From the NCBI GenBank assembly GCA_003697105.1, contig RFFQ01000033.1:1-35425 (forward strand): a stretch of 35,425 nucleotides of DNA, written 5' to 3'. Position 1 is the first letter of the stretch, and each line of letters opens with the position of its first letter. Shown here one piece after another: positions 15,813 through 25,367 of the stretch. The position numbers were made by a program, and so were the translations under genes. Below the pieces are notes generated by a model. It ran no database searches and was not told where the DNA came from. It worked only from the letters and a program-made list of their open reading frames with translations. This DNA is from Gemmatimonadota bacterium (GTDB lineage: Bacteria; 4572-55; J002).

Positions 15813-18800
15813 ATGAAACCATTCCGTTATATCTTGTTTTTTATCTGGCTCTTCATTGCGCCTCTGTATGCGCAAACCGCTGATATATCTGGCACGATAC
15901 ATTCCTTCCATGATTATATCTGGACAGAAGTTGATTATGAATGGATCGATCTGACTGAGATCGGTACACCTGTTCTTGAAGACGAATGGTTCAGCTTCCC
16001 GTGGATCGATGAAAATATGCCGGGTAGTGACGAAGGGTTTGCTAGCCCTTATGATGCCTCTTTTACCCCGCTCGGCTACGATCTTGGTTTTGATTTCCCG
16101 TATTATGGCTCGTATTATCGCTATATTTATATTGGCTCTAATGGGTTTTTAACATTTTACCCCTTTTGGGATCGGACATATCTAAACAGTGAATTACCTA
16201 ACATAGAGCGTATTCCCCAAGCGATCATTGCACCGTATTGGTCGGATATGTACCAACCGGAAGATGGTACAATTTATTATTACCGCGATGGCGAACGCTT
16301 CATTGTGGAATACCATCACTGGGGAGAGTGGATCGCAGGGACTCAACTTACCTTTCAGGTCATTCTTTCTGCAGAGGGTTCGATCACGTTTCAATACCAA
16401 CAGGTGCAGGAATACGCCCCAATTTACTCTATCGGAATTGAAAACGATGATGGGCAGTTCGGTGTACAGGTCTCCTATAATGAGTATTTTCTAAGTGATA
16501 GTTTGGCTATTCGTATTGAAGGTGCGCCGCTCAGCAATGTAACCGTGGAATTAAGTGGTGGCCACAGTGAGACGACTCTGACCAACCTCAATGGGCAGTT
16601 CCAATTTGAGGATGTCCCGACGGGGCTAGATTATACGCTCACACCGCACCTTCCGAATTGGGTATTTTTACCTGACCATATTGAAATTGACCCCCTGGAG
16701 GCGGACCAATTTGTCACATTTCAAGGCGGTGAGCCGTTTGAACAATTGCCCTATAGGGATGTCATTGGCACAGATTATGGGATCAGTTCGGATTATCGTC
16801 TTTCGCGCGGGGCAAGTTGGGCAGATTACGATAACGATGGGTTTATTGACCTCTTTGTAGCGAGTGTCGGCGTGAATGAACTGTACCATAATGACGGTGA
16901 TGGCACGTTCACCCGCGTTTATCAGGGCGAAATTATTGTGGATGAAGCCCGTTCCACCGGTGCGTGTTGGGGCGACTATGATAATGATGGTGACCTCGAC
17001 CTGTTTGTGTGTAACTATCCCGACCCCAATTACCCGAATTTTAATAACAGCCTGTATCAAAATAATGGCGATGGCACGTTTACCAAAATTGAAGATGACC
17101 CCGTCGTGACCAGTGGAGGTAAATCACAAGATTGCGCGTGGGGAGACTACAACCAGGATGGCTACCTCGATCTGTTTGTCATCAATTATGATGAAAATAA
17201 CTTTTTGTATCAAAATAACGGTGATGGCACGTTTACTCAAATCACAGAAGGGGTCATGGTCAATGATGGCGGATTCTCATACGGGTGTAACTGGGTCGAT
17301 TATGATTCAGATAATGATCTGGATATGTTTGTGGCAAATAAGTACGAAAACAGCCTTTACCACAACAATGGTGATGGTACGTTCAGTAAAGTCACCCGCG
17401 GCGCCCTCGTAACGGATGCCAGCCCCTCCTATGGGGCAAGCTGGGCAGATTATGACCAGGATGGTGACTTAGATGTGTATGTCGTGAATGCCAACGAAGA
17501 ACCAAATAACCTTTATCAAAATAATGGTGACGGTACGTTTACAAAGGTGACGGGAGGAAATCTCGTTACGGACTTTTTTATCTCCAAAAGTAGTAGTTGG
17601 ATTGATTTTGATAACGACGGTGATCTCGACCTGTTTGTCGCCAACGAACAGTACCAACGTGCGGCGGGAGATAATTTGATGTACCGTAACGAGGGCAACG
17701 GTCAGTTCACCCGCTTTTCGTTGAAGGATACCTATACGTACTCTGGCGGTTGCGCGTTTGGGGACATCGATAATGACGGTGACCTCGATGGGTTTGTCAC
17801 CAATGATTACGGCTTACCCAATACGTTGCTTATTAACGAGGGTTCTAGTGGACATTGGGTGGATATAACCGGTGTGGGCACCCTCTCGAATCGTGCCGCT
17901 ATCGGGGTGAACATTCATGTGAAAGCGACAATAAACGGGCAACCGGTCTGGCAGATGCACCAACTGATGACCCAGACCGGTCGATACGGTCAAAATCATC
18001 TTGTAGCCCATTTTGGGCTGGGGGATGCCACCCAAGTGGATTCGGTGGTGGTGCAGTGGCCTAGTGGCGTGATAACAACCCTCGGTGCCCAGCCTGTTGA
18101 TACCAATATTACCATCACAGAGCCGGAACATGAGCAAGTATTACGTGCCAATTTTTACACGCTAGACCGTACCGGCAATGCTCCGAAAACCGTTCAATTC
18201 ACAGATATTTCCACCCACACCAATACTCAAGTAACCCAGTGGGAATGGGACTTTGACAACGATGGTGTAATTGACTCCGAAGAACAGCATCCGGTGTGGA
18301 CATATAACGAACAAGGCGGGCACACCGTCACCTTAATCGTCTCTAATGGCACCGTACGGGACACGCTGACCCGCATGGATTATATTCATCTCAATCAATT
18401 TGAGTTTTTCAGCCAAAGTGTGGTTGCCACCGATGGCGGACGTTCCCGCGGGGGAAGTTGGGCCGATTATGATCAGGATGGCGACCCGGATTTATTTGTC
18501 GCTAATAACGGGAATAATTTTCTCTATCAGAATCAGGGGGATGGCTCATTTGTGGCAATTACGGAAGGAGCGATTGTCAATGATGGCGGAAACTCCACCA
18601 GTGCCACTTGGGGCGATTATGATAACGACGGCGACCTCGACCTGTTTGTGACGAATGCCTTTGGTGAATCTAATTTTCTATACCAGAATGAGGGAGACGG
18701 CTCCTTTACCAAAATCACAGATACCGAGTTGGTCTGGTATGGGGGCAATTATACCGGTGCCAGTTGGGGCGATTATGATAACGACGGTGACCTCGACCTG

Positions 18801-21434
18801 TTTGTGACCAGTTTGGGCGACCCTTTTAATTCCCTTTTTGAAAATCAGGGAGACGGTTCCTTTTACGAAGTACTCCACGAGGATGGTTCATTTGTATTTG
18901 ATGATGAAGGTAGTGACCGTTCCTATAGCTGTAGTTGGGCAGATTATGACCACGATAATGACCTCGACCTATTTGTGGCAAATGATGGACCGAATTTTCT
19001 CTATCGAAATAACGGTGATAAAACATTCACGCGGGTCACAACGGGAGATGTGATCACGGATGCGGATGTCTCCAAAAGTGGAAGTTGGGTTGATTATGAT
19101 AATGATGGCGATTTAGACCTCTTTGTAACCAATGGCGGCTTTGATTATAATGACCAGAGAGTGTTCCAGCCCAACCGGTTGTACCGCAATGAAGGCAATG
19201 GGAACTTCACCAAAATCACGGCAGGAGCGATTGTCACTGACGAAATGTCCTCCGTCGGGTGTAGCTGGGCAGATTATAACAATGATGGTGACCTCGATCT
19301 GTTTGTGGCAAATTACAATCAACATAACTCGTTCTATGTAAATCAGGGGGATGGCACGTTTCGGCGGGTGGATTATATCGATATGGTGACCCAAGAAGGG
19401 AGTTCCGAAGGTTGTAGTTGGGCAGATATTGACCAGAACGGGTCACCAGACCTCTTTGTAGCCAATCGAGGTGAAACTGGAGAAGCCAACGCGATCTACC
19501 GGAATACCGGCAATATGAATCATTGGTTCAAAGTACATTGCACCGGTGTGATTTCCAATTCTGCCGCGATTGGAACAGAGGTCTCGCTTTTTGCAGGTGG
19601 TACGGCACAAACCCGCCTACTTTCCGCTTCCAGTGGATTGGGCAGTCAAAACAGTTTGATCGCGAACTTTGGTGTCGGGAGCGCAACCGTTATCGATTCG
19701 CTCATCATCACGTGGAATCACCCCACAATTGGCTGGGACCGGGGGATTCAACGGGTATATTACCATTTACCCGTGGATACGATGGTGACCATCTACGAAA
19801 TTGATCATCCAGTGCTGATCGATTCCACGACACAGGTGCTAAACGCACTCGCTACAGAAGATGAAGCGTATGTGATTCGAGCGGCACTATTTAGCGTGAC
19901 AAAACCCGATTCCATCGGAATTTACTATGGGAAAGGCGCCGACCTGTTCCATGAAGGACAGCGGTTATCCATGACCCTCACGGGAACGCGGGACCAGTTT
20001 ATCGCGGAAGTGACGATTCCGGCATCAGATGTGACCGCCGAGGGGTTGTGGTATCGCTTTTATGCAGTAAATGAGCGGGGTCAAATGGCTTTTGACCATT
20101 TTCGGGATGTGGAAGTTCAGATTACCCATTACGACCGTATCTGGGCAAAAAGTGCGTACCCCGAGGGGATCCCTCCTGAAGCGTGGTACACCGTTTCATT
20201 GCCCTTTGCCGCGGATATAGAGCTGGCGGATGTGCTGGAACCCCAAGAGTTTAACAGTAGTGGTGAACCCACAAATTGGTCGGTGTACCGCTATGATAGT
20301 GTTGAAGGATTGATACCCGCCACCACGCTAACAAAACAACGGGGTTACTTTATTCATCATCGCCAGAACGAACCCGTGATTTTGGTTGCCGATTCTGCCA
20401 AATCCTACCCGTTACGTTCTGTTTTTCCCACATTGACTTTGCGCCCGGGCTGGAATGTGGTACCGTGGACATTTGCCTTTCCGGGCACAATTACCCGCCT
20501 AGATTCCTTACGAATTGGGCAAATTTGGCAATTAGACGCCAGCGAATGGCAACTGAACTCGCAACTTAAACCCTTTGGTGCTTTTGCCGTAGAAAATCGG
20601 ACAGACTCCAATCTCTTGTTAAGTTCGGTTCTGGCATGGCAACCCCTCGATGCGTCTGCGGAAACCCCCATAAAGCCACTCTCGACGATGCAAACCTATA
20701 CCAGCGGAGCGGTCATCATCCCGTTTAGCGTGGAATCTGCCACCCGGAAAGACCGGTTTAATGCCCTTGGATTTTCGCCGTACGCCGCACGAGGTTGGGA
20801 TGCGCTCGATGCCTCTGAACCAATGGGCATCGGAGATTTTGTACGATTGTATTTTACCGGGCACGACCAACTCCCACTTGCTTATGATATTCGATCCGAC
20901 ACCGCCGAGGGTCATATCTGGCAAATGATAATTGAAAATCAATCCGGTGCAAATCAACTGAAGGTGGCATGGGATGTCGCCAGCGTCCCGGAAGGGTACC
21001 ATCTGGCAATTTTGGATGACGCCGGGCAAAAATGGGTTGATCCGTCGGTGGGGCACTATTCGTTTACCGCGCATCCGGTGAACCGGTTTGAAGTGATCTT
21101 AGGTTCTGCCGCGTATGTTCAAGAGAAAATGAAGATGCTTGATCGAGCGATACCGGAACAGTTTTCCTTATCTCAAAATTTCCCCAATCCGTTTAACCCG
21201 GCAACAACAATCTACTATGATATTCCGGTTACCTCCTCAGTGACACTCCGTATTTATTCGATTTCCGGTCAGTTAGTCCGCACACTGGTGGATGAAACCG
21301 TCCCTCCGGGACGTTATGCGAAAATATGGGATGGACGTAATGAACACCATCAACCTGTACCGGGCGGTATTTACATCTATCGCTTGAAAACGGATCGTTT
21401 TAACCAGAGCCGTAAAATGCTATTACTCAAGTAA
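15813..21434 (+). CDS. Giant secreted protein: two seven-bladed VCBS propellers, ASPIC/UnbV, PKD, type IX sorting domain
   Basis: 1873 residues from ATG 15813 (an adjacent TTG adds only one residue). A signal peptide ends near PLYAQ. Order: Trp/Tyr-rich beta-sandwich (about 30-225); carboxypeptidase-regulatory-like domain (about 230-310); seven FG-GAP/VCBS repeats (about 320-675) with calcium loops such as DYDNDGDLDLF; an ASPIC/UnbV domain (about 680-770); a PKD domain (about 778-862, WEWDFDNDG); seven more VCBS repeats (about 868-1230); a second ASPIC/UnbV-like domain (about 1235-1330); a beta-rich stretch; and a C-terminal domain with NFPNPFNPATTI and GGIYIYRLKT (about 1785-1873), the FlgD-Ig type used for type IX export. 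It is probably displayed on or released from the cell surface and calcium-dependent. The stop at 21434 nearly touches the PEGA gene, suggesting an operon. No catalytic motif was seen. Confidence 0.92.
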   Translation: MKPFRYILFFIWLFIAPLYAQTADISGTIHSFHDYIWTEVDYEWIDLTEIGTPVLEDEWFSFPWIDENMPGSDEGFASPYDASFTPLGYDLGFDFPYYGSYYRYIYIGSNGFLTFYPFWDRTYLNSELPNIERIPQAIIAPYWSDMYQPEDGTIYYYRDGERFIVEYHHWGEWIAGTQLTFQVILSAEGSITFQYQQVQEYAPIYSIGIENDDGQFGVQVSYNEYFLSDSLAIRIEGAPLSNVTVELSGGHSETTLTNLNGQFQFEDVPTGLDYTLTPHLPNWVFLPDHIEIDPLEADQFVTFQGGEPFEQLPYRDVIGTDYGISSDYRLSRGASWADYDNDGFIDLFVASVGVNELYHNDGDGTFTRVYQGEIIVDEARSTGACWGDYDNDGDLDLFVCNYPDPNYPNFNNSLYQNNGDGTFTKIEDDPVVTSGGKSQDCAWGDYNQDGYLDLFVINYDENNFLYQNNGDGTFTQITEGVMVNDGGFSYGCNWVDYDSDNDLDMFVANKYENSLYHNNGDGTFSKVTRGALVTDASPSYGASWADYDQDGDLDVYVVNANEEPNNLYQNNGDGTFTKVTGGNLVTDFFISKSSSWIDFDNDGDLDLFVANEQYQRAAGDNLMYRNEGNGQFTRFSLKDTYTYSGGCAFGDIDNDGDLDGFVTNDYGLPNTLLINEGSSGHWVDITGVGTLSNRAAIGVNIHVKATINGQPVWQMHQLMTQTGRYGQNHLVAHFGLGDATQVDSVVVQWPSGVITTLGAQPVDTNITITEPEHEQVLRANFYTLDRTGNAPKTVQFTDISTHTNTQVTQWEWDFDNDGVIDSEEQHPVWTYNEQGGHTVTLIVSNGTVRDTLTRMDYIHLNQFEFFSQSVVATDGGRSRGGSWADYDQDGDPDLFVANNGNNFLYQNQGDGSFVAITEGAIVNDGGNSTSATWGDYDNDGDLDLFVTNAFGESNFLYQNEGDGSFTKITDTELVWYGGNYTGASWGDYDNDGDLDLFVTSLGDPFNSLFENQGDGSFYEVLHEDGSFVFDDEGSDRSYSCSWADYDHDNDLDLFVANDGPNFLYRNNGDKTFTRVTTGDVITDADVSKSGSWVDYDNDGDLDLFVTNGGFDYNDQRVFQPNRLYRNEGNGNFTKITAGAIVTDEMSSVGCSWADYNNDGDLDLFVANYNQHNSFYVNQGDGTFRRVDYIDMVTQEGSSEGCSWADIDQNGSPDLFVANRGETGEANAIYRNTGNMNHWFKVHCTGVISNSAAIGTEVSLFAGGTAQTRLLSASSGLGSQNSLIANFGVGSATVIDSLIITWNHPTIGWDRGIQRVYYHLPVDTMVTIYEIDHPVLIDSTTQVLNALATEDEAYVIRAALFSVTKPDSIGIYYGKGADLFHEGQRLSMTLTGTRDQFIAEVTIPASDVTAEGLWYRFYAVNERGQMAFDHFRDVEVQITHYDRIWAKSAYPEGIPPEAWYTVSLPFAADIELADVLEPQEFNSSGEPTNWSVYRYDSVEGLIPATTLTKQRGYFIHHRQNEPVILVADSAKSYPLRSVFPTLTLRPGWNVVPWTFAFPGTITRLDSLRIGQIWQLDASEWQLNSQLKPFGAFAVENRTDSNLLLSSVLAWQPLDASAETPIKPLSTMQTYTSGAVIIPFSVESATRKDRFNALGFSPYAARGWDALDASEPMGIGDFVRLYFTGHDQLPLAYDIRSDTAEGHIWQMIIENQSGANQLKVAWDVASVPEGYHLAILDDAGQKWVDPSVGHYSFTAHPVNRFEVILGSAAYVQEKMKMLDRAIPEQFSLSQNFPNPFNPATTIYYDIPVTSSVTLRIYSISGQLVRTLVDETVPPGRYAKIWDGRNEHHQPVPGGIYIYRLKTDRFNQSRKMLLLK
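16800..17805 (+). repeat. First block of seven VCBS/FG-GAP coding repeats
   Basis: Seven units of about 57 residues, each with a W(A/G/V/I)DYD.DGDLDLFV-type calcium loop and a following NNGDGTFTK-type strand. The seventh has AFGDIDNDGDLD. Seven units match one beta-propeller. Confidence 0.85.
18440..19470 (+). repeat. Second block of seven VCBS/FG-GAP coding repeats
   Basis: Seven further units with the same motif, ending in SWADIDQNGSPD. Parts of units 2 and 3 are almost identical in DNA (around 18612 and 18769), indicating recent homogenisation. The block is again followed by an ASPIC/UnbV-like domain, repeating the architecture of the first half. Confidence 0.85.
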
Positions 21435-21450
21435 AATGAGGGTCTTACCG

Positions 21451-22299
21451 ATGAACGTAACAGGATTCACGGGTGTGATGATGGCGATTGTGTGGGTCTG
21501 GCTGGCCATACTCCCGGCAGAGGCTCAAAATGCGGATACCTTAACTACCAATTTGGTCATCACTTCTAACATCAAACATGCGGCAATTTATATCAATGGG
21601 GATTCCACAGGTAAGCATACCCCCACCATATTTAAAAACCTACCGGAAGGGAAATATACCATCGAATTGGTCGAAAAATATGGTAAGAAATTGGAAAAAG
21701 TGATCCAAATCTATGCCGGTCAAGATAATGAAGTCCAACTCGATTTTTATGTAGGGCAATTTACGATTGATTCCAATTTGCCGCTGGACTCGATAGTCGT
21801 GAATGGGAATCGGGTCGAAGCGGTGGTTCCCGTCACATTTGATCATATGCCCGCGGGTGATTACTCCGTGCAGGTATATGAGTCCTATGGAAATAGCCTC
21901 AGCCAGAAATTTTTCCTTTCCCCCGGTGATTCCCTGTTTTTGCCCCTCAATTTTAGTCTGGGAGATTTAGAAGTTAAATCGAATCTCAAACATGCCGCCG
22001 TCTGGCTCAATGGTAAATTGACCGGTCAAACGGTACCGGCATTATTAACCGATTTAGCCGAAGGAATTTACGATGTGATGGTGGTTTCTGCCGATGGAAA
22101 GTATAAAATCGGGCAGACTATCAAGCTGAAACAGGGCAGTAACACCTTGAATTTAGCCTTTGAACAGAAAAATAAATGGCACTATTATCTATATGGGGCG
22201 GTAGCGGCAGGAGTAGGCGGGACGGTTTACCTGTTGACGCGTAAAGAGCAAGCCCCGGAAAAAGAAGGCATTCCCAATCCGCCGGATTTTCCCCGTTGA
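21451..22299 (+). CDS. Exported triple-PEGA-domain protein with C-terminal membrane segment
   Basis: 282 residues from ATG 21451, preceded by GAGGG at suitable spacing; an upstream ATG at 21436 would add 5 residues. A signal peptide ends near LPAEAQ (about residue 26). Three tandem PEGA domains of about 68 residues follow (about 35-105, 107-175, 177-245). Each has a SN-type opening, a VxxNG turn and a G.Y.V strand; the closest match to consensus is HAAVWLNGKLTGQTVP. A C-terminal hydrophobic segment (about 250-268) and a charged, Pro-rich tail end the protein. PEGA domains are found in surface-layer and cell-wall-associated proteins and probably bind polysaccharide or protein, but their exact role is unproven. 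The gene starts 16 bases after the giant VCBS gene, so the two are probably co-transcribed and may act together at the envelope. Confidence 0.82.
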   Translation: MNVTGFTGVMMAIVWVWLAILPAEAQNADTLTTNLVITSNIKHAAIYINGDSTGKHTPTIFKNLPEGKYTIELVEKYGKKLEKVIQIYAGQDNEVQLDFYVGQFTIDSNLPLDSIVVNGNRVEAVVPVTFDHMPAGDYSVQVYESYGNSLSQKFFLSPGDSLFLPLNFSLGDLEVKSNLKHAAVWLNGKLTGQTVPALLTDLAEGIYDVMVVSADGKYKIGQTIKLKQGSNTLNLAFEQKNKWHYYLYGAVAAGVGGTVYLLTRKEQAPEKEGIPNPPDFPR

Positions 22300-22364
22300 G
22301 CGGATACAGAAGGGTAAAAGCGCACGTTGGTACAACATAACCCATTATTTATGACGGGATTATA

Positions 22365-22405
22365 AAAAAAACAGACCTCCCTAAAAAGGGGCGGTCTGTT
22401 TTTTT
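22365..22405. terminator. Bidirectional intrinsic terminator
   Basis: A 13-bp stem (AAAAAACAGACC-type arm at 22365-22377 pairing with 22393-22405), with an inner CCCT/AGGG extension, is flanked by A- and T-tracts. It lies between the convergent PEGA gene (plus) and response regulator (minus) and can serve both. Confidence 0.88.
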
Positions 22406-22447
22406 AGGAAATGCGCGAAGCTTTTTTTACTTGCCTGTTGGTTTTGG

Positions 22448-22882
22448 TTATGATATGTTCACCTTATGTAGTTCCGGCGACGGGGATGTCTCTTCGGCGG
22501 GTTGATCCAGATCGGGGAAAAGCCTGCTAATTTCCTTCATCAGAATTTCGAGGGTAAATGGTTTTTTCATCAGGCTATCAATACCCCATTTATCTTTTTC
22601 AAGGATAAATTTCGCTTGCGTATAAACCGCTGTTAGTAAAATGATTTTTGCATTCGGATTAATATATTCTTTGATTCGCTTACTGGCTTCAAAGCCGTTG
22701 ATCTGCGGCATAAGACCATCCATAATGATCAGCGCCACTTCGGGATCACGCGAGAGCGCCACAGCTTCCTGCCCATCGTGTGCTACAATAACATCAAACC
22801 CTTGACGTTTTAAGCCCAACTGTAGAATTTTTGCTAATTTCGGATCGTCATCAGCAATTAAAATTTTCCCGTAAAACCGCAT
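22448..22882 (-). CDS. Single-domain response regulator (CheY-like)
   Basis: 144 residues; start preceded by AGGGGGT. Residues 5-120 form a complete receiver domain: acidic D11-D12-D13, phospho-acceptor D55 in LIIMDGLMP, conserved Thr in ILLTAV, and Lys-Pro in MKKPF. A roughly 20-residue Glu/Pro/Ser-rich tail follows with no output domain. It should be phosphorylated by a histidine kinase elsewhere and act by binding a partner, as in CheY or Spo0F-type proteins. No kinase is adjacent. It is divergent from the exported amidase gene across 126 bases that must hold both promoters. Confidence 0.92.
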   Translation of the reverse strand: MRFYGKILIADDDPKLAKILQLGLKRQGFDVIVAHDGQEAVALSRDPEVALIIMDGLMPQINGFEASKRIKEYINPNAKIILLTAVYTQAKFILEKDKWGIDSLMKKPFTLEILMKEISRLFPDLDQPAEETSPSPELHKVNIS

Positions 22883-23008
22883 AGGTACCCCCTGTCTAGT
22901 TATTTATCTATACTGAAAAAATCTTCACCAGATTTCGCAACAGCCAACTCTTTCTCACTCGATATAGCGTATCATGCTAGATCAATGCCACCAAAGGAGG
23001 GTAATTCG

Positions 23009-24697
23009 ATGTCATCTTATGTCACGTCTATTTCATTGATTATAATAGGCTTATCGCAGTTGGTATATGCAGAAGATTATCCCTTTACACCGGAAGACAT
23101 TCAAGCGGCGGCGACCATTATTGGTCTGGAGTTCACGGCAACAGAGCGTGATTCTATGCAGGAGGCATTAAATATACAACGCCAGAGCTACGAGACATTG
23201 CGAACGATTTCGCTGGAAAATTCGATTCCTCCGGCGTTGCAGTTCAACCCCATTCCAGTCGGCTTTACGGCACGAGAGGCAATCCGCTCACAAATCGATT
23301 CCACCCTCAGCGATGCCACCTTACCGGAAGTAACTCGCCCGGCAAACCTCGCCGATCTGGCATTTTATTCAATTCGAGAATTAACGTACCTCATCCACCA
23401 ACGGGAGATTTCCTGTGTAGAATTGACCCAGCTTTACCTTGACCGGTTGCGCACTTACGGAGATACCTTACAATGCGTGATTACCCTAACCGAGGAACGC
23501 GCATTAGCACAAGCAAAAAAGCTTGATGCGGAACTCGCTGCAGGCAAATCTCGTGGTATTCTGCATGGGATTCCATTTGGCGCGAAAGATTTATTGGCGG
23601 TTAAAGGATACCGGACGACATGGGGTGCGATGCCTTACAAAGATCAAGTGATCGATCAGGACGCCACAGTGATCCAGAAGTTAGAGGCAGCCGGTGCGGT
23701 TTTGGTTGCTAAATTAACGTTAGGTGCGTTGGCGTGGGGGGATGTCTGGTTTGGTGGGAAGACTAAAAATCCGTGGGACTTAGCACAAGGTTCTAGCGGC
23801 TCCTCGGCGGGTTCTGCGGCGGCAACGGCGGCGGGTTTAGTCCCGTTTGCACTTGGCTCGGAAACGTGGGGGTCCATTGTTTCACCTTCAACCCGGTGCG
23901 GGACGACCGGTTTACGCCCCACCTATGGGAGAGTCAGCCGTACCGGGGCAATGGCACTTAGTTGGACAATGGATAAATTGGGTCCCATCTGCCGTAGCGC
24001 CGATGATTGTGCCCTCGTTTTTGCCGCTATTCACGGATCGGATGGTATCGATCAAACGGTGGGAGATCATCCGTTTAGTTACCCAATGAATCCGGCGAAC
24101 CCAATCGATTTAAGTGCTTTGAAAATTGGTTATCTAAAACAGGCATTTGAAGATACCTCCGCGGAATATGCCGCCCAACAACCGTTCGATCAGGCGACGT
24201 TAATCACCCTAAAAGAACTGGGTGCCGAATTAATCCCTATCGAGCTACCCGATTATCCAGTGGAGGCGATCAGTTTTATTCTCAGTGCAGAAGCCGCCGC
24301 CGCGTTTGACGAATTGACACGGATGGATCAAGATGATCTGTTGGTACGGCAAATCCAAAACGCCTGGCCCAATGTGTTCCGTGCCTCGCGCTTGATTCCG
24401 GCAGTGGAATATATCAATGCCAATCGTCTGCGGTATCAAATTATTCAGGCAATGGCGCGCCTGTTTGAGAAGGTCGATTTGTATATTTCGCCGTCATTTG
24501 GTAGCAATAACCTATTATTGACCAACCTTACCGGACATCCGTGTGTGGTGTTACCGAACGGATTCGATCCCGAAGGACATCCAAAGAGCATTACGCTCAC
24601 CGGTAATTTGTACGATGAAGCGACTATTTTAGCCGTTGCCAGAGTGTTACAAGACGCCACCTCGTACCACCAGCAACACCCGCCGCGGTTCCGCTAA
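23009..24697 (+). CDS. Exported amidase-signature enzyme
   Basis: 562 residues from ATG 23009, chosen because AAGGAGGG (22994-23001) precedes it; an ATG at 22985 lies upstream of that site. Residues 1-22 are a signal peptide ending in VYAED. An unusual helical segment of about 90 residues precedes the amidase-signature fold (about 125-560). The Ser-cisSer-Lys triad is intact: K193 in FGAKDLL, S265 in GSSGSSAGS, and nucleophile S289 in ETWGSI. Spacings match the family (24 residues between the serines). The final LTGHPCVVLPNGF motif is typical of amidases. It hydrolyses an amide bond; the substrate cannot be told from sequence. It is not a tRNA amidotransferase GatA in context: no gatB or gatC is nearby and it is exported. 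Confidence 0.9.
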   Translation: MSSYVTSISLIIIGLSQLVYAEDYPFTPEDIQAAATIIGLEFTATERDSMQEALNIQRQSYETLRTISLENSIPPALQFNPIPVGFTAREAIRSQIDSTLSDATLPEVTRPANLADLAFYSIRELTYLIHQREISCVELTQLYLDRLRTYGDTLQCVITLTEERALAQAKKLDAELAAGKSRGILHGIPFGAKDLLAVKGYRTTWGAMPYKDQVIDQDATVIQKLEAAGAVLVAKLTLGALAWGDVWFGGKTKNPWDLAQGSSGSSAGSAAATAAGLVPFALGSETWGSIVSPSTRCGTTGLRPTYGRVSRTGAMALSWTMDKLGPICRSADDCALVFAAIHGSDGIDQTVGDHPFSYPMNPANPIDLSALKIGYLKQAFEDTSAEYAAQQPFDQATLITLKELGAELIPIELPDYPVEAISFILSAEAAAAFDELTRMDQDDLLVRQIQNAWPNVFRASRLIPAVEYINANRLRYQIIQAMARLFEKVDLYISPSFGSNNLLLTNLTGHPCVVLPNGFDPEGHPKSITLTGNLYDEATILAVARVLQDATSYHQQHPPRFR

Positions 24698-24765
24698 TCC
24701 GGCATGACGGTTTTTTTAGGTCTTACCCCGTTATTTTCAGAACATTCAAAGTGATACGGTGCAAA

Positions 24766-24960
24766 ATGGACTCACTTCAACTTATTTCGGAACGCATTAT
24801 TCATTATAAGCAACTGATGATCAAGGTCAAACAACAACAAAACCGCCCCGAAATAGAGGCGGTTTATCTGGATAAATATCAAGGTGTTATTGACGAATTG
24901 GAATTTCTGAAACAACAATTGGAAGAACCACCGGAGACGGCTGGTTTGTTTGAAGATTAG
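24766..24960 (+). CDS. Small hypothetical helical protein
   Basis: 64 residues from ATG 24766 (an in-frame GTG 15 bases upstream is an alternative). It is rich in Gln, Lys, Glu and Leu, with a coiled-coil-like pattern through most of its length (YKQLMIKVKQQQ, ELEFLKQQLEE), and has an acidic C-terminus. No signal peptide, no Cys pair, no known family. No strong ribosome-binding site is visible, so expression is uncertain. The stop overlaps by 4 bases the stop of the convergent minus-strand gene, an arrangement that fits two real genes packed together. Confidence 0.5.
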   Translation: MDSLQLISERIIHYKQLMIKVKQQQNRPEIEAVYLDKYQGVIDELEFLKQQLEEPPETAGLFED

Positions 24961-25367
24961 TCCCAGCGCAAGCCGACAATTTCAAATCCATCAATAGCGT
25001 GATTCCAACGCAAGTAAACTTCCACCCAGGATTGCCATTCCGGGGGCGTGTGGTGTCCTTTTTGGAGTGTTACTTTGAGGAAGTTCCGGCTCATCACGCC
25101 TTCCGTCATTTTATCGGGTAATAGCAGGCAGTGATCCCCCGTCCGCAGTTCCTGAAATGACATTAACTGATTTGCATTTTGCTCCATTTCATACCGATAT
25201 ACTACCGGATAAGCGGTCGTGTCTGTAAAGCAAAGATGCCCTTCATGTACCTCAAATTGTCCCTTGCGGTTCGGTTCGAGGTCTGGTACATGACCGGTAT
25301 GGTAATGGGAACAGCCCCAACAGAACCACAGCCCGCTTAAAAATGCGAAATAGCGAATGATAATCAT
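24957..25367 (-). CDS. Hypothetical exported protein, possible lipoprotein
   Basis: 136 residues if translated from ATG 25367, which has TGAGG 6 bases upstream; the frame is open further upstream to 25499 but without a ribosome-binding site. The N-terminus (MIIIRYFAFLSGLWFCWGCS) is a hydrophobic export signal ending in Trp-Gly-Cys, a poor but possible lipobox. The mature part (about 20-136) is probably all beta with several His and Trp residues, and carries KGHHTPPEWQSWVEVYLRW near the end. I do not recognise a family. It is convergent with the small helical gene. Confidence 0.6.
   Translation of the reverse strand: MIIIRYFAFLSGLWFCWGCSHYHTGHVPDLEPNRKGQFEVHEGHLCFTDTTAYPVVYRYEMEQNANQLMSFQELRTGDHCLLLPDKMTEGVMSRNFLKVTLQKGHHTPPEWQSWVEVYLRWNHAIDGFEIVGLRWD

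Noticed and set aside
16800-19470. Regular repeats that could suggest a CRISPR-like or tandem-repeat locus
   Set aside because: The repeats keep reading frame, encode calcium loops and have no unique spacers, so they are protein repeats. The same applies to 28000-31700.
24697-24720. Terminator after the amidase gene
   Set aside because: There is a run of seven T residues, but the preceding stem (CCG/CGG) is only 3 bp, too weak to support the call.
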